DNA of 41,145 nucleotides from CAYSJU01 sp964431495 (GTDB lineage Bacteria > Omnitrophota > Gorgyraeia > Tantalellales > Tantalellaceae). Shown piece by piece: positions 1 through 7,676 of the stretch. The stretch lies in the NCBI GenBank assembly GCA_964431495.1, contig CAYSJU010000016.1, positions 1 to 41,145 of the forward strand, written 5' to 3'. A program made the translations under genes and the position numbers. The notes beneath the pieces are model-generated. The model was not told the origin of the DNA and made no database searches. It saw nothing but the letters and a program-made list of their open reading frames with translations. Numbering within the stretch: position 1 is the stretch's first letter; every line of letters starts with the position of its first letter.

Positions 1-27
1 TCTATTATCTAAATCATAGTTTTGTTG

Positions 28-197
28 AGGCCGGCGGGTGTGCTTACAGGTGTAAAATACCCGCGTTTGCTTGAGCCTTTAGTGCAAAAACAGCCTTTGA
101 ACAACCACCAACCGAAACCATACTTACGCGTGACCAGCTAACTGTTATCACTGACCGGCTACGTTTATTTTACACTGAAAAGTACACCCGTCGGCCT
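28..197. repeat. Imperfect inverted repeat, 32-nt arms
   Basis: Positions 28-59 match the reverse complement of 166-197 at 26 of 32 positions without gaps. Four of the six mismatches cluster at arm positions 19-22. A shared TTTGTT lies outside both arms, offset by a small gap, so the element may span about 18-212. The 106-nt interior has no open frame worth calling. It could be a small non-autonomous mobile element or a structured RNA; the sequence alone does not decide. Confidence 0.6.
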
Positions 198-254
198 TGC
201 GATAACAAAAAACGCTCTGACTTGAAAACGCTTCAGATCTATTATTTGCGGGAA

Positions 255-283
255 TAGAAAATGACTCTAGGAGAGAGCCTTTT
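255..283 (-). terminator. Weak intrinsic terminator after the PHP gene
   Basis: On the minus strand a 6-bp stem (one G-T pair) with a 5-nt loop lies at 263-279. It is flanked by AAAA before and ATTTTCT after, about 25 nt downstream of the PHP stop codon. The stem is short, so this is tentative. Confidence 0.4.
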
Positions 284-305
284 AAGAACTGTTATGTTCG
301 TTGTC

Positions 306-959
306 TTACTTCGCTTTTATTTTCGCGACCAGCTCTTCTGAATTGCCAATGATCTCGTCCCTGCCTGTCTTGGATTCTGTAAGCCCCCTGAGTATAACGT
401 CCCTCATGTCTTTTGTCAGGATATCTTCCGGCGAATGAGCATCAGTATTCAGGACTATTTTCGCGCCGGTTTTTAGCGCCATTTCATACACATGATGATT
501 TGTCTGCGAATGCCCTTCCCGTGTTGTGATCTCAAGACATACGCCCTTTTCCGCGGCCAATTTCGCGTCCTTCTCGTGTATCAACCCGGGATGCGCCAGT
601 ATATCCACTCCGGCCTGTATCGCGTAAGCATTCGTCCCTTTAAGCACGGGCTCAACAGGCGATTCTCCATGACCAACGACTATCGTTGCTCCTTTCTCCC
701 GGGCCAAAGCAACAAGTTCTTCAAATGCCTCTAACGGAACGTGCGTCAGTTCCACACCGGGGATCACGTAAATATCCCAGTATTTGTTAAGCGCGCCCGC
801 CACTTTCACAAGACCGGTTATAACAGGCTCGATATTTGAATGATCGGCATGATCGGTCACAGCTATGGCCTTCACCCCGTTCACGTAAGCGCGCCGCACT
901 AATTCACTCGGCATCAAAACCCCGTCACTAAGTATAGAATGCGTGTGCAGGTCTATCAT
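306..959 (-). CDS. PHP-domain phosphoesterase (histidinol-phosphatase-like)
   Basis: A 217-residue PHP-superfamily protein, probably a metal-dependent phosphoesterase of the histidinol-phosphatase-like group. Metal-ligand motifs are in the family order: HTH at residues 5-7, D12, TDH at 35-37, VE at 69-70, GHGE near 95, AHPG near 121 and TDAHS near 174. The length fits a stand-alone PHP protein rather than a polymerase subunit. A strong GGAGG ribosome site sits 6 nt before the ATG. No his genes are nearby, so histidine biosynthesis is not supported by context, and nucleotide or phosphoester turnover is equally possible. It is separated from the tRNA gene by a repeat-rich gap and is probably transcribed on its own. 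Confidence 0.85.
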   Translation of the reverse strand: MIDLHTHSILSDGVLMPSELVRRAYVNGVKAIAVTDHADHSNIEPVITGLVKVAGALNKYWDIYVIPGVELTHVPLEAFEELVALAREKGATIVVGHGESPVEPVLKGTNAYAIQAGVDILAHPGLIHEKDAKLAAEKGVCLEITTREGHSQTNHHVYEMALKTGAKIVLNTDAHSPEDILTKDMRDVILRGLTESKTGRDEIIGNSEELVAKIKAK

Positions 960-1038
960 GGGTTACCTCCGGTTAATTGCATTGTTGAAGAAAATTTTAC
1001 TACATTTTTAGTGAAACTGCTACTATTTTATCAGGTTC

Positions 1039-1089
1039 GCGCCTGGCGCGATCTTACTCGTTGCTAAGTTCCGACCGCGCCTGGCGCAA
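1039..1089 (+). repeat. Two copies of a motif matching the tRNA-Arg 3' end
   Basis: GCGCCTGGCGC occurs at 1039-1049 and again at 1077-1087, 38 nt apart. The same 11-mer is at 1405-1415 as the acceptor/T-stem part of tRNA-Arg; the 1039 copy extends to the following GA as in the tRNA. The 11-mer is itself a palindrome around a central T, so the match may be palindrome convergence rather than descent from the tRNA end. Confidence 0.5.
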
Positions 1090-1155
1090 TGCCGAGAAAC
1101 TTTTTAATCCCAGCTGTGGCCGAAGGCCACACAACTTTAGGGGGGTATGGATCCA

Positions 1156-1189
1156 AAGGAAAGGGGGGATATTATTCCCCCCTTTCCTT
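1156..1189. repeat. Hairpin of G-run/C-run arms
   Basis: A perfect 14-bp stem (1156-1169 with 1176-1189) encloses a 6-nt A/T loop. The arms are purine-only on one side, including six consecutive G. There is no T-run after it on either strand, so it does not look like an ordinary intrinsic terminator. Confidence 0.7.
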
Positions 1190-1246
1190 ATGATACAGAA
1201 AATAATATTTAAATAACTCGACCAGGAGGGGGGGGGACAGTGAGCA

Positions 1247-1312
1247 ACCAAAAATTGGGACAGTCCACACGCTAACGCTGAGTGATAGCTTGGGACAGTC
1301 CCCATTTTTGGG
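1247..1312. repeat. GGGACAG-family inverted pair
   Basis: A 21-nt stretch at 1247-1267 matches the reverse complement of 1292-1312 with a few mismatches. The right arm reads GGGACAG, three bases, then CCATTTTT, the same core as the inverted repeat after rpsI (39712-39781). A further GGGACAG lies near 1234. Confidence 0.65.
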
Positions 1313-1326
1313 AAGCGAGCGTCAAG

Positions 1327-1350
1327 AGGGGGGAACCTAGGTTCCCCCCT
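1327..1350. repeat. Perfect 24-bp palindrome centred on CTAG
   Basis: Each half is 12 bp with no spacer; the centre is CCTAGG and the outer part is a run of six G facing six C. It lies just beyond the tRNA-Arg terminator. Its arms are unrelated to those of the two other CTAG-centred palindromes in the window. Confidence 0.8.
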
Positions 1351-1398
1351 ATGAAAAAATAAAAGGCCTTCCTGAATCATCTTCAGAAGGCCTTTTAT
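1351..1398 (-). terminator. Intrinsic terminator after tRNA-Arg
   Basis: A long stem, AAAAGGCCTTC against GAAGGCCTTTT with one bulged base (1361-1396), directly follows the tRNA 3' end on the minus strand. It is followed by a T-rich tract (TTTTATTTTTT). It would end the large rpoD-side transcription unit as well as the tRNA. Confidence 0.85.
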
Positions 1399-1400
1399 TT

Positions 1401-1477
<77 letters not shown>

Positions 1478-1480
1478 GTT

Positions 1481-1528
1481 GGAAATGAAAAGTGAAAAAT
1501 TTAAAGTTACAAGTTAAAATTAAAATCG
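1481..1528. repeat. Degenerate heptad array, rpoD-tRNA gap (copy 1)
   Basis: AT-rich sequence with 7-nt periodicity; successive units such as AAAGTGA, AAAGTTA and CAAGTTA agree at 4-6 of 7 positions. It is an approximate inverse of the array at 1587-1640, so together they could fold into a long imperfect hairpin. Confidence 0.6.
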
Positions 1529-1586
1529 CTAAAGGGGAAACGTTATTAAATAATTAACAAGAATTCTTTTATCCCGTGATGTGCGA

Positions 1587-1640
1587 TAAATTTTTAATTT
1601 TGAATTATAATTTTTCGTTATTAGTTTTTAATTTTTACTT
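1587..1640. repeat. Degenerate heptad array after the rpoD stop
   Basis: On the minus strand the array starts right after the rpoD TAA, with units such as AGTAAAA, ATTAAAA, ACGAAAA and TTCAAAA in a 7-nt register. It is the inverse partner of 1481-1528. Confidence 0.65.
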
Positions 1641-2697
1641 ATCTCTTCCTGCTCGAGGATTTCTTTCTCTTCGCAGTGATTTTCTTTCCGGCCCTGGTTT
1701 TTTTTCTGAGCAGGGACTTCTTCTTCGCAGCTGGTCTTTTCTTCGCAGCCGATCCCTTTTTCCCGCGCTTAGAAGGCTTTGTCCGTTTTCGTTTTTTTCC
1801 GGATATCGTTGTCCTTTTGATCACCTTCACCACGCGCGCTGACTTCGCCGGCTTCTCTTTGGGTTTGCCCTTGAACATGCGGGCCTCGGCTTCCTTCTCC
1901 TGCTCTTCCATCATTTTCCTCAGCTTGTCCATACAGGCGGTCTCGATCTGTCTGACCCTTTCCCTGGTTATCCCGAAATGTTTGGCCGTATCCCTCAAAG
2001 TATGCGTTATCCCATCTTCAAAACCGAATCTCAGGGTCAGTATCTTCTTTTCCCTGGGGGTCATCTTTTCCAACAATCCCTCTATCCTTTCATGAAGAAG
2101 AAATTTGCTGAGTTCGTCCACCGCGTTTATTATGCTTTCATCTTCAAGCAGGTCCATGAACTCCGATCCCCCTGATTCCCCTATGGGCGCGTTAAGGCTC
2201 GCGATGTTCGAAGCCATGCGGTTAAGCTGTTTGACACGAGACAGCGGCAGTTTCATCTTCTTCGCTATATCGCTGAGCTGAGGGTTTTTCTTCTGCGTCT
2301 GGGAAAGCTGCTTTTTTATCTTCTGGAACCGCATCAGCATCTCCATCACATAGACGGGGATACGGACAGTCTTCCCCTGGTTCGCCACGGCACGAGTGAT
2401 ATATTGTTTGATCCACCACGCCGCGTAGGTGCTGAAACGGTATCCCTTTTCAGGGTCATATTTGCTGACGGCTTTCATGAGCCCGAGATTCCCTTCCTCG
2501 ATCAGATCCAGCATGGGAACGCCGAGGTAACTGTATTTCTTAGCGATGTTGATGACCAGGCGGAGATTGCTCTTTATCATTTCCTGCCTGGCTTTTTTCT
2601 CTCCCTTCCTCACCCTCCTGGCAAGTTCTCGTTCCTGATCCGGAGTTAAAAGAGGCAAAGAGCGTATATCTTTGAGATATAGTTTAATTGCTTCCAT
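1639..2697 (-). CDS. rpoD: RNA polymerase sigma-70 factor with long basic tail
   Basis: A primary-type sigma factor (352 residues) that directs core RNA polymerase to promoters. Region 1.2 starts at residue 3 (no region 1.1). Region 2 has DLIEEGNLGLMKAV (64-77) and RFSTYAAWWI (87-96), the -10 reading helix. Region 3 spans about 115-190. Region 4 has TPREKKILTLRFG (213-225) and the helix-turn-helix ending TRERVRQIE (244-252). After region 4 an unusual tail of about 90 residues follows; residues 277-352 contain 37 Lys/Arg in 76 and one acidic residue. A GAGG ribosome site lies about 10 nt before the ATG. The gene ends the large transcription unit, after ppdK. RpoD is preferred over an alternative sigma because all four promoters found here are standard -35/-10 type. 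Confidence 0.92.
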   Translation of the reverse strand: MEAIKLYLKDIRSLPLLTPDQERELARRVRKGEKKARQEMIKSNLRLVINIAKKYSYLGVPMLDLIEEGNLGLMKAVSKYDPEKGYRFSTYAAWWIKQYITRAVANQGKTVRIPVYVMEMLMRFQKIKKQLSQTQKKNPQLSDIAKKMKLPLSRVKQLNRMASNIASLNAPIGESGGSEFMDLLEDESIINAVDELSKFLLHERIEGLLEKMTPREKKILTLRFGFEDGITHTLRDTAKHFGITRERVRQIETACMDKLRKMMEEQEKEAEARMFKGKPKEKPAKSARVVKVIKRTTISGKKRKRTKPSKRGKKGSAAKKRPAAKKKSLLRKKTRAGKKITAKRKKSSSRKR

Positions 2698-2734
2698 GGG
2701 GTTTTTACCTCATTTCACATTTAAAAATTAGTGC

Positions 2735-2756
2735 GGGGTTCGATAAATCGAACCCC
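2735..2756. repeat. Hairpin with GATAAATC centre between ppdK and rpoD
   Basis: 10-bp perfect arms (GGGGTTCGAT and its complement) with an AA loop. It starts 4 nt after the ppdK stop. On the minus strand a TTTTT follows 9 nt later, so it might attenuate transcription into rpoD. It shares its centre with the hairpin at 23105-23124. Confidence 0.7.
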
Positions 2757-2760
2757 TAAA

Positions 2761-5517
2761 TCATTCCCTGATCGCTGCCTGAGCCGCTGCAAGCCTTGCT
2801 ATCGGAACCCGGAAAGGAGAACAGCTCACATAATCCATACCGACCTTGTAACAGAACGCGATGGATTTCGGGTCGCCTCCGTGCTCTCCACAGATCCCCA
2901 CCTTCAGTTTTGGCCTCACCTTTCTGCCCCTTTCGATCCCGCACCTGATAAGCTGGCCGATACCGTCCTGGTCAATGGTCTGGAAAGGATCATTCGGAAG
3001 GATCTTCTTTTCCAGGTAAGTCGGTAAAAAAGTCCCTGTGTCGTCGCGGGAGAAACCGAATCCCATCTGTGTCAGGTCATTCGTCCCGAAAGAAAAGAAC
3101 TCGGCCACTTCAGATATCCTGTCCGCTGTCAGGGCGGCGCGCGGGATCTCGATCATGGTCCCTACCAGGACGGGCAGACTTTTAAGTTTGTATTTTTTCA
3201 ATACCTCCTTAAGGATGCGTCTGACGACCACTTCCTGATCGCGCAATTCATTATCGATCCCGACAACTGGTATCATTATCTCGGGAAAGACCTTTTTCTT
3301 CGCCTTTACCAGTTCCGCAGCCGCCTCAAGGATCGCCCTTACGGACATCTCCGTGATACCGGGATAGGTCACTCCCAACCTTACTCCCCGGTGTCCCATC
3401 ATTGGATTGCTTTCCTTTAGAAGAGAGACGCGCTTTTTCAGTTCGGACATATGTATTTTGAGGCTCTTGGCCAGATCTCTCAGCTGCCCTTCCTGATGAG
3501 GCACGAATTCATGCAGCGGCGGATCAAGAAGCCTTACGGTCACAGGAAGCCCTTCCATGGCTTCAAGCGTACCCTTTATGTCTTTCTTCACGTAGGGATA
3601 AAGCTCTTTCAATGCCGCTCTTCTTTCTTCAGGAGTTTCTGACAGGATCATCTTGCGAAGCTTGAAAAGCGGTTTTTCCGCGCCTTCGCCGTAAAACATG
3701 TGCTCCATCCTGAAAAGCCCTATGCCTTCAGCGCCGAAATCCCTGGCTCTTCTGGCGTCTTCCGGGGTGTCGGCATTTGTCCTTATCTTCATCCTGCGGA
3801 CCGAGTCGCATATTTTAAGGAACTTATTGAGGACCACGTTCTCTTTAGTGGCGTCTATCATGGGAAGCGAGCCCTTATATACAAGTCCTTTGGTCCCGTT
3901 AAGCGTAAGCCAGTCACCCTCTTTAAGCGCGACACCATGAGCCTTCACTTTCCTTTTGCCGTAATCTATATCCAGATCTCCGCACCCGACAACGCAGCAC
4001 TTGCCCCAACCGCGGGCGACAAGCGCCGCGTGTGAGGTCATGCCGCCGCGCGCGGTAAGAATCGCCTGGGCAGCCCTCATACCCTCGACATCTTCAGGGT
4101 TTGTATCTTCCCTGACAAGTATGACCTTCTTGCCTTTTTTAGCCCATTCTACCGCGGTATCCGCGTCGAACACTATCATCCCCTTGGCGCCGCCCGGACC
4201 AGCAGGAAGGCCTTTACCAAGAGGCCTGTTCGCCTTCTCTCCCTTGGGATCCACTATGGGATGCAGAAGTTCATCGAGCTGTTCCGGTTTTACCCTCTTT
4301 ATCGCTTCTTTTTTGTTGATCATTCCTTCTCTGACCATATCAACGGCCATTTTGACCGCCGCTGGCCCGTTCCTTTTTCCCGTGCGGGTCTGCAGCAGGA
4401 ATAATTTCCCGTCCTCTATGGTGAATTCAATATCCTGCATATCCCGGTAATGCTTCTCAAGCCTTTTCTGTATCCCGAAGAGCTGTTTGTACATCTTCGG
4501 CATTGCCTGGGACAGCATCACAAGGTTCTCGTTATGCTCGCTCTGCGAGTTCTTGTTAATGGGAGCCGGTGTCCTTATGCCGGCGACAACGTCCTCGCCC
4601 TGTGCGTTTATAAGGTATTCACCGTAAAACTTATTATCGCCGTTGCCCGGATCGCGGGTAAAGGCGACACCGGTAGCGCTGTTATCTCCCAGGTTGCCGA
4701 ACACCATTGTCTGAACATTGACCGCTGTTCCCCATTCAGCGGGGATGTTCTCAATACGACGGTAAGCTATAGCTCTTTTCCCGTTCCAGGAGGCGAATAC
4801 AGCGCCTATCCCGCCCCAGAGCTGTTTATAGGCGTCGTCCGGGAATCCTTTCTTCAGGACCTGTTTGATCTTCTTTTTATACTGATCGCAAAGCTCCTTA
4901 AGGTCCTTGCCGTCAAGCTCTGTATCAAGCTTCACTCCCTTTTGTTCTTTCTTTTTCTCAAGAAGCTTCTCAAGCTGCCGGCGGATCCCCTTTCCTTCAG
5001 CAGGCTCTATGCCGGCGGCTTTTTCCATTACGACATCCGAATACATGGTTATAAGACGGCGATAAGCGTCATACGCAAAACGCTCGCTGCCGCTCTGTCT
5101 TATAAGCCCTTTTATGGTCTTCTGGGTCAGTCCGATATTAAGGACCGTCTCCATCATTCCGGGCATTGACTGCCGCGCGCCTGACCGGACCGAAACAAGA
5201 AGAGGATCTTCCGGATCCCCGAACTTTTTGCTCATGATGGCTTCCACTTTTTTCAAAGCGGCATTGACCTTTTCTTTCAAACCGGCGGGATATTTCCCCC
5301 TGTTCTTATAAAAATAAGTGCATACCTCTGTAGTAATGGTAAATCCGGGCGGCACTGGTATTCTGAGGTTCGGGTGTCCTGCCATTTCCGCGAGGTTCGC
5401 GCCCTTCCCTCCCAAAAGGTTCTTCATCCCGGCGCTTCCGTCAGCTTTTCCCCCGCCGAAAAAATACACATCTTTCTTCACCCTGGTTGCCTTCTTCTTT
5501 GTCTTCTTGCTCGCCAT
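2761..5517 (-). CDS. ppdK: Pyruvate, phosphate dikinase
   Basis: Interconverts pyruvate + ATP + Pi with PEP + AMP + PPi in the cytoplasm, linking glycolysis, gluconeogenesis and PPi use. The 918 residues cover the full family: N-terminal ATP-grasp nucleotide domain (about 17-390, with VRSGAR and the FTRDP motif), the phosphohistidine domain with catalytic His496 in GGMTSHAAL, and the C-terminal PEP/pyruvate TIM barrel with GTNDLTQ and acid/base Cys876 in GICGEHGG. The first 15 residues are a Lys-rich extension (KKTKKKATRVKK) not needed for the fold. A GAGGAG site precedes the ATG. It lies between glyQS and rpoD and is likely co-transcribed. PEP synthase is excluded by the domain order and Cys motif. 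Confidence 0.97.
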   Translation of the reverse strand: MASKKTKKKATRVKKDVYFFGGGKADGSAGMKNLLGGKGANLAEMAGHPNLRIPVPPGFTITTEVCTYFYKNRGKYPAGLKEKVNAALKKVEAIMSKKFGDPEDPLLVSVRSGARQSMPGMMETVLNIGLTQKTIKGLIRQSGSERFAYDAYRRLITMYSDVVMEKAAGIEPAEGKGIRRQLEKLLEKKKEQKGVKLDTELDGKDLKELCDQYKKKIKQVLKKGFPDDAYKQLWGGIGAVFASWNGKRAIAYRRIENIPAEWGTAVNVQTMVFGNLGDNSATGVAFTRDPGNGDNKFYGEYLINAQGEDVVAGIRTPAPINKNSQSEHNENLVMLSQAMPKMYKQLFGIQKRLEKHYRDMQDIEFTIEDGKLFLLQTRTGKRNGPAAVKMAVDMVREGMINKKEAIKRVKPEQLDELLHPIVDPKGEKANRPLGKGLPAGPGGAKGMIVFDADTAVEWAKKGKKVILVREDTNPEDVEGMRAAQAILTARGGMTSHAALVARGWGKCCVVGCGDLDIDYGKRKVKAHGVALKEGDWLTLNGTKGLVYKGSLPMIDATKENVVLNKFLKICDSVRRMKIRTNADTPEDARRARDFGAEGIGLFRMEHMFYGEGAEKPLFKLRKMILSETPEERRAALKELYPYVKKDIKGTLEAMEGLPVTVRLLDPPLHEFVPHQEGQLRDLAKSLKIHMSELKKRVSLLKESNPMMGHRGVRLGVTYPGITEMSVRAILEAAAELVKAKKKVFPEIMIPVVGIDNELRDQEVVVRRILKEVLKKYKLKSLPVLVGTMIEIPRAALTADRISEVAEFFSFGTNDLTQMGFGFSRDDTGTFLPTYLEKKILPNDPFQTIDQDGIGQLIRCGIERGRKVRPKLKVGICGEHGGDPKSIAFCYKVGMDYVSCSPFRVPIARLAAAQAAIRE

Positions 5518-5558
5518 TTTCTCCTCACTCTCCTTCTGATTTTCTTAGGATTGTCGCA

Positions 5559-6893
5559 TCAACCGTCACGCGATCCCATTTTTTGTTCGATCACTTCCCT
5601 GAGGCCGGAAGAGTCCACCCTCTCCTGTTCCATCGTGTCCCTGTACCTGACCGTGACCTTACCGTCACTCAGGGATTCCACGTCCACCGTAACGCAGAAC
5701 GGCGTTCCGATCTCATCCTGCCTCCGGTACAGCCTGCCTATAGCGGCTGTGTCGTCATACACTACGCGGTAATTACCCTTAAGGTCGTCGCGAATCCTGT
5801 GGGCCATTTCCACTATCTCCGGCCTGTTCTTCAGAAGCGGAAGTATGGCCACCTTGATCGGCGCCAGCCGGTGATCAAAAGAGAGGAACACGCGCTTGCG
5901 GTCCCTCACTGTTTCAACATTATAAGCGTCCACCAGAAAAGCGAGAACGGTCCTGTCGATCCCGCCCGAGGGTTCTATTACATAAGGGGTATACCTTTCT
6001 TCCGTCGCGGCATCAAAATACGCAAGATCGCGGCCGCTTATCTCGGAATGTTTTTTCAGGTCATAATCGGTCCTGTTAGCTATGCCCTCCAGCTCAGACC
6101 ATCCCATAGGAAAAAGATACTCGATATCATGACATCTTTTCGCGTAGTGCGCCAGCTCTTCATCGCTGTGCCGGCGCAACCTCAGGTTCTCCGTTTTTAT
6201 CCCAAGGGACAGGTACCAGTTCATGCGCTCCCCCAGCCAGTATTCGTACCACTTTTCATCCTCGCCCGGCTTGACAAAGAACTCCAGTTCCATCTGTTCG
6301 AACTCGCGGCTCCTGAAGGTGAAATTTCCCGTGGTTATCTCGTTACGAAAAGCCTTGCCTATCTGCGCTACACCGAACGGGATCTTACGTCTGCTGGTAT
6401 TAAGGATATTCTCGAAATTCACGAAGATACCCTGCGCTGTTTCGGGCCTCAGATACACATCCTGGGCCTGTCCTTCGACCGAACCCACCTGGGTCTTGAA
6501 CATGAGGTTAAAGCTCCGGGGTTCCGTGAGTTTTCCACCGCATTCAGGGCACTCCTTGCCCTCAAGCTTGTCCACCCTGAACCTTTTTTTGCACTCTTTA
6601 CAGTCCACCAGCAGGTCGGCGAACGATGTGACGTGCCCCGAAGCTTTCCATGTCTCCGGGTTCATGATAATAGCGGCATCCAGTCCTTCAACGTCGGTCC
6701 GTTCATAGACCATGCTCTTCCACCACTGGTCCTTTACGTTCTTCTTAAGCTCCACGCCGAGGGGGCCGTAATCCCACACGCTCCCGATACCGCCGTAGAT
6801 CTCGCTGTCCTGGAATATAAAGCCCCTTCTTTTGCAAAGGTTGGCTATGTCTTTCAGTTTTACCCCGTCTGTTTTCTTTTTCGCGTCAGTCAT
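5559..6893 (-). CDS. glyQS: Glycyl-tRNA synthetase, alpha2 (GlyQS) type
   Basis: Class II synthetase that charges tRNA-Gly with glycine. The 444 residues show the single-chain homodimeric type rather than the alpha/beta glyQ + glyS type. Motif-1 region IYGGIGSVWDYGPLG (32-46), a CxxC...CxxC zinc knuckle (about 97-118), motif 2 around FRNEITTG, and motif 3 SGGIDRTVLAFL near 320 are all visible. The C-terminal anticodon domain starts at about 345 (LAPIKVAILPL). The start lies 3 nt after the recO stop, indicating coupling. The choice of GlyRS type is a useful lineage marker. It is followed by ppdK with a 41-nt gap. Confidence 0.97.
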   Translation of the reverse strand: MTDAKKKTDGVKLKDIANLCKRRGFIFQDSEIYGGIGSVWDYGPLGVELKKNVKDQWWKSMVYERTDVEGLDAAIIMNPETWKASGHVTSFADLLVDCKECKKRFRVDKLEGKECPECGGKLTEPRSFNLMFKTQVGSVEGQAQDVYLRPETAQGIFVNFENILNTSRRKIPFGVAQIGKAFRNEITTGNFTFRSREFEQMELEFFVKPGEDEKWYEYWLGERMNWYLSLGIKTENLRLRRHSDEELAHYAKRCHDIEYLFPMGWSELEGIANRTDYDLKKHSEISGRDLAYFDAATEERYTPYVIEPSGGIDRTVLAFLVDAYNVETVRDRKRVFLSFDHRLAPIKVAILPLLKNRPEIVEMAHRIRDDLKGNYRVVYDDTAAIGRLYRRQDEIGTPFCVTVDVESLSDGKVTVRYRDTMEQERVDSSGLREVIEQKMGSRDG

Positions 6894-6896
6894 CTT

Positions 6897-7661
6897 TTAA
6901 ACCTTCTGTAATATCCTTTTTTTTTCTATTTCTTCGAGAAATTTCATCGATTTTACCTGTCTGCCAACATAATACTGTATAAACTTTTTAAGAGAAGCCT
7001 CCGTCTCTTTACCCACATCCCTTGAGACCTTTATCCGTGCCGTCTTGCTGAAGGGCATACCCCGTATCCTGCGCAGGAAGTTAAGCGTCCCCCGCGATAT
7101 CTTCAGATATATATCCTTTTCCTCTATGCACTCGCGGCAGACTATACCGCCCGCGTTTATGCTGAACCAAAAATCCTTGCCCTCAGATGAAGAACACCTC
7201 GCGCACTCTTCCAGCTGAGGACCGAACCCGGCCGCGTCCATTAATTTCAGCTCAAAGATCCTGGCCGTCCGCTTCGGGCTGGCCTCGGTCGCCAAAAGCC
7301 GCAGCCCTTCCAGTAGGATATGGTAAAGCTCCACGTTCACATCATAGTCATGGGTGACCGCGTCGATCAATTCTATAAAATAACACGCGTATGTCAGCCT
7401 CTCAATATTCTTTCTCACGGGAAGAAAAAATTCAGAAGCTTCACATCGTGTTATAAGGTCCATGTTCTTTTTCTTGTAAAAGAGCAGATCACATTTCGTA
7501 AAGAGCTCAAAATTTCCGGCAAACTGGGGATAAGGGTTCCTGGCCCCTTTCAACACCCCCCGTATCTTGCCGAACTCCCTTGTAAATACGACAAGAATAT
7601 AGCTTGTTTCCCTGAGAAAATACTTCCGTAATATGATACCTTCCGCGCTTAATGCCGGCAT
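6897..7661 (-). CDS. recO: DNA repair protein RecO
   Basis: Recombination mediator that works with RecR to load RecA on SSB-coated single-stranded DNA. The 254 residues have an N-terminal OB-fold (EGIILRKYFLRETSYILVVF, residues 7-26, is the typical start), a helical body, and a CxxC...CxxC zinc finger in the C-terminal half (CARC then CREC). A strong GGAGG site precedes the ATG by 4 nt. DUF502 lies 15 nt upstream and glyQS 3 nt downstream, so it sits inside a translated run of genes. Confidence 0.93.
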   Translation of the reverse strand: MPALSAEGIILRKYFLRETSYILVVFTREFGKIRGVLKGARNPYPQFAGNFELFTKCDLLFYKKKNMDLITRCEASEFFLPVRKNIERLTYACYFIELIDAVTHDYDVNVELYHILLEGLRLLATEASPKRTARIFELKLMDAAGFGPQLEECARCSSSEGKDFWFSINAGGIVCRECIEEKDIYLKISRGTLNFLRRIRGMPFSKTARIKVSRDVGKETEASLKKFIQYYVGRQVKSMKFLEEIEKKRILQKV

Positions 7662-7676
7662 CTCACCTCCGGGGAG

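Larger units (their letters stand above)
1..305. other. Intergenic region with imperfect inverted repeat
   Basis: No convincing gene is seen. The stretch holds a large imperfect inverted repeat (28-197) and, next to the PHP gene, a weak terminator-like hairpin (255-283). No tRNA-like or tmRNA-like fold was recognised on either strand, although a structured RNA cannot be excluded by eye. Confidence 0.6.
960..1350. other. Repeat-rich intergenic gap between PHP gene and tRNA-Arg
   Basis: Nothing here looks coding; the longest open frame (1054-1428, minus) runs through palindromes and the tRNA terminator and has low-complexity content. The gap contains two copies of a GCGCCTGGCGC motif (1039, 1077), a G/C-run hairpin (1156-1189), a GGGACAG inverted pair (1247-1312) and a CTAG-centred perfect palindrome (1327-1350). 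Confidence 0.75.

Noticed and set aside
28..197. Integron attC site
   Set aside because: The size and inverted arms are suggestive, but the conserved GTTRRRY/RYYYAAC core boxes are not placed correctly and no integrase or cassette array is present.
1..300. Possible tmRNA or other known RNA gene
   Set aside because: No tRNA-like ends, tag frame or known conserved RNA core could be found on either strand.
306..959. Assignment of the PHP protein to histidine biosynthesis
   Set aside because: No other his biosynthesis genes are in the window and the PHP fold serves many phosphoesterases.
5487..6911. Long plus-strand open frame opposite glyQS
   Set aside because: It is an antisense shadow of a well-supported synthetase gene; similar shadows lie opposite ppdK, dnaE, nptA and the arg genes.
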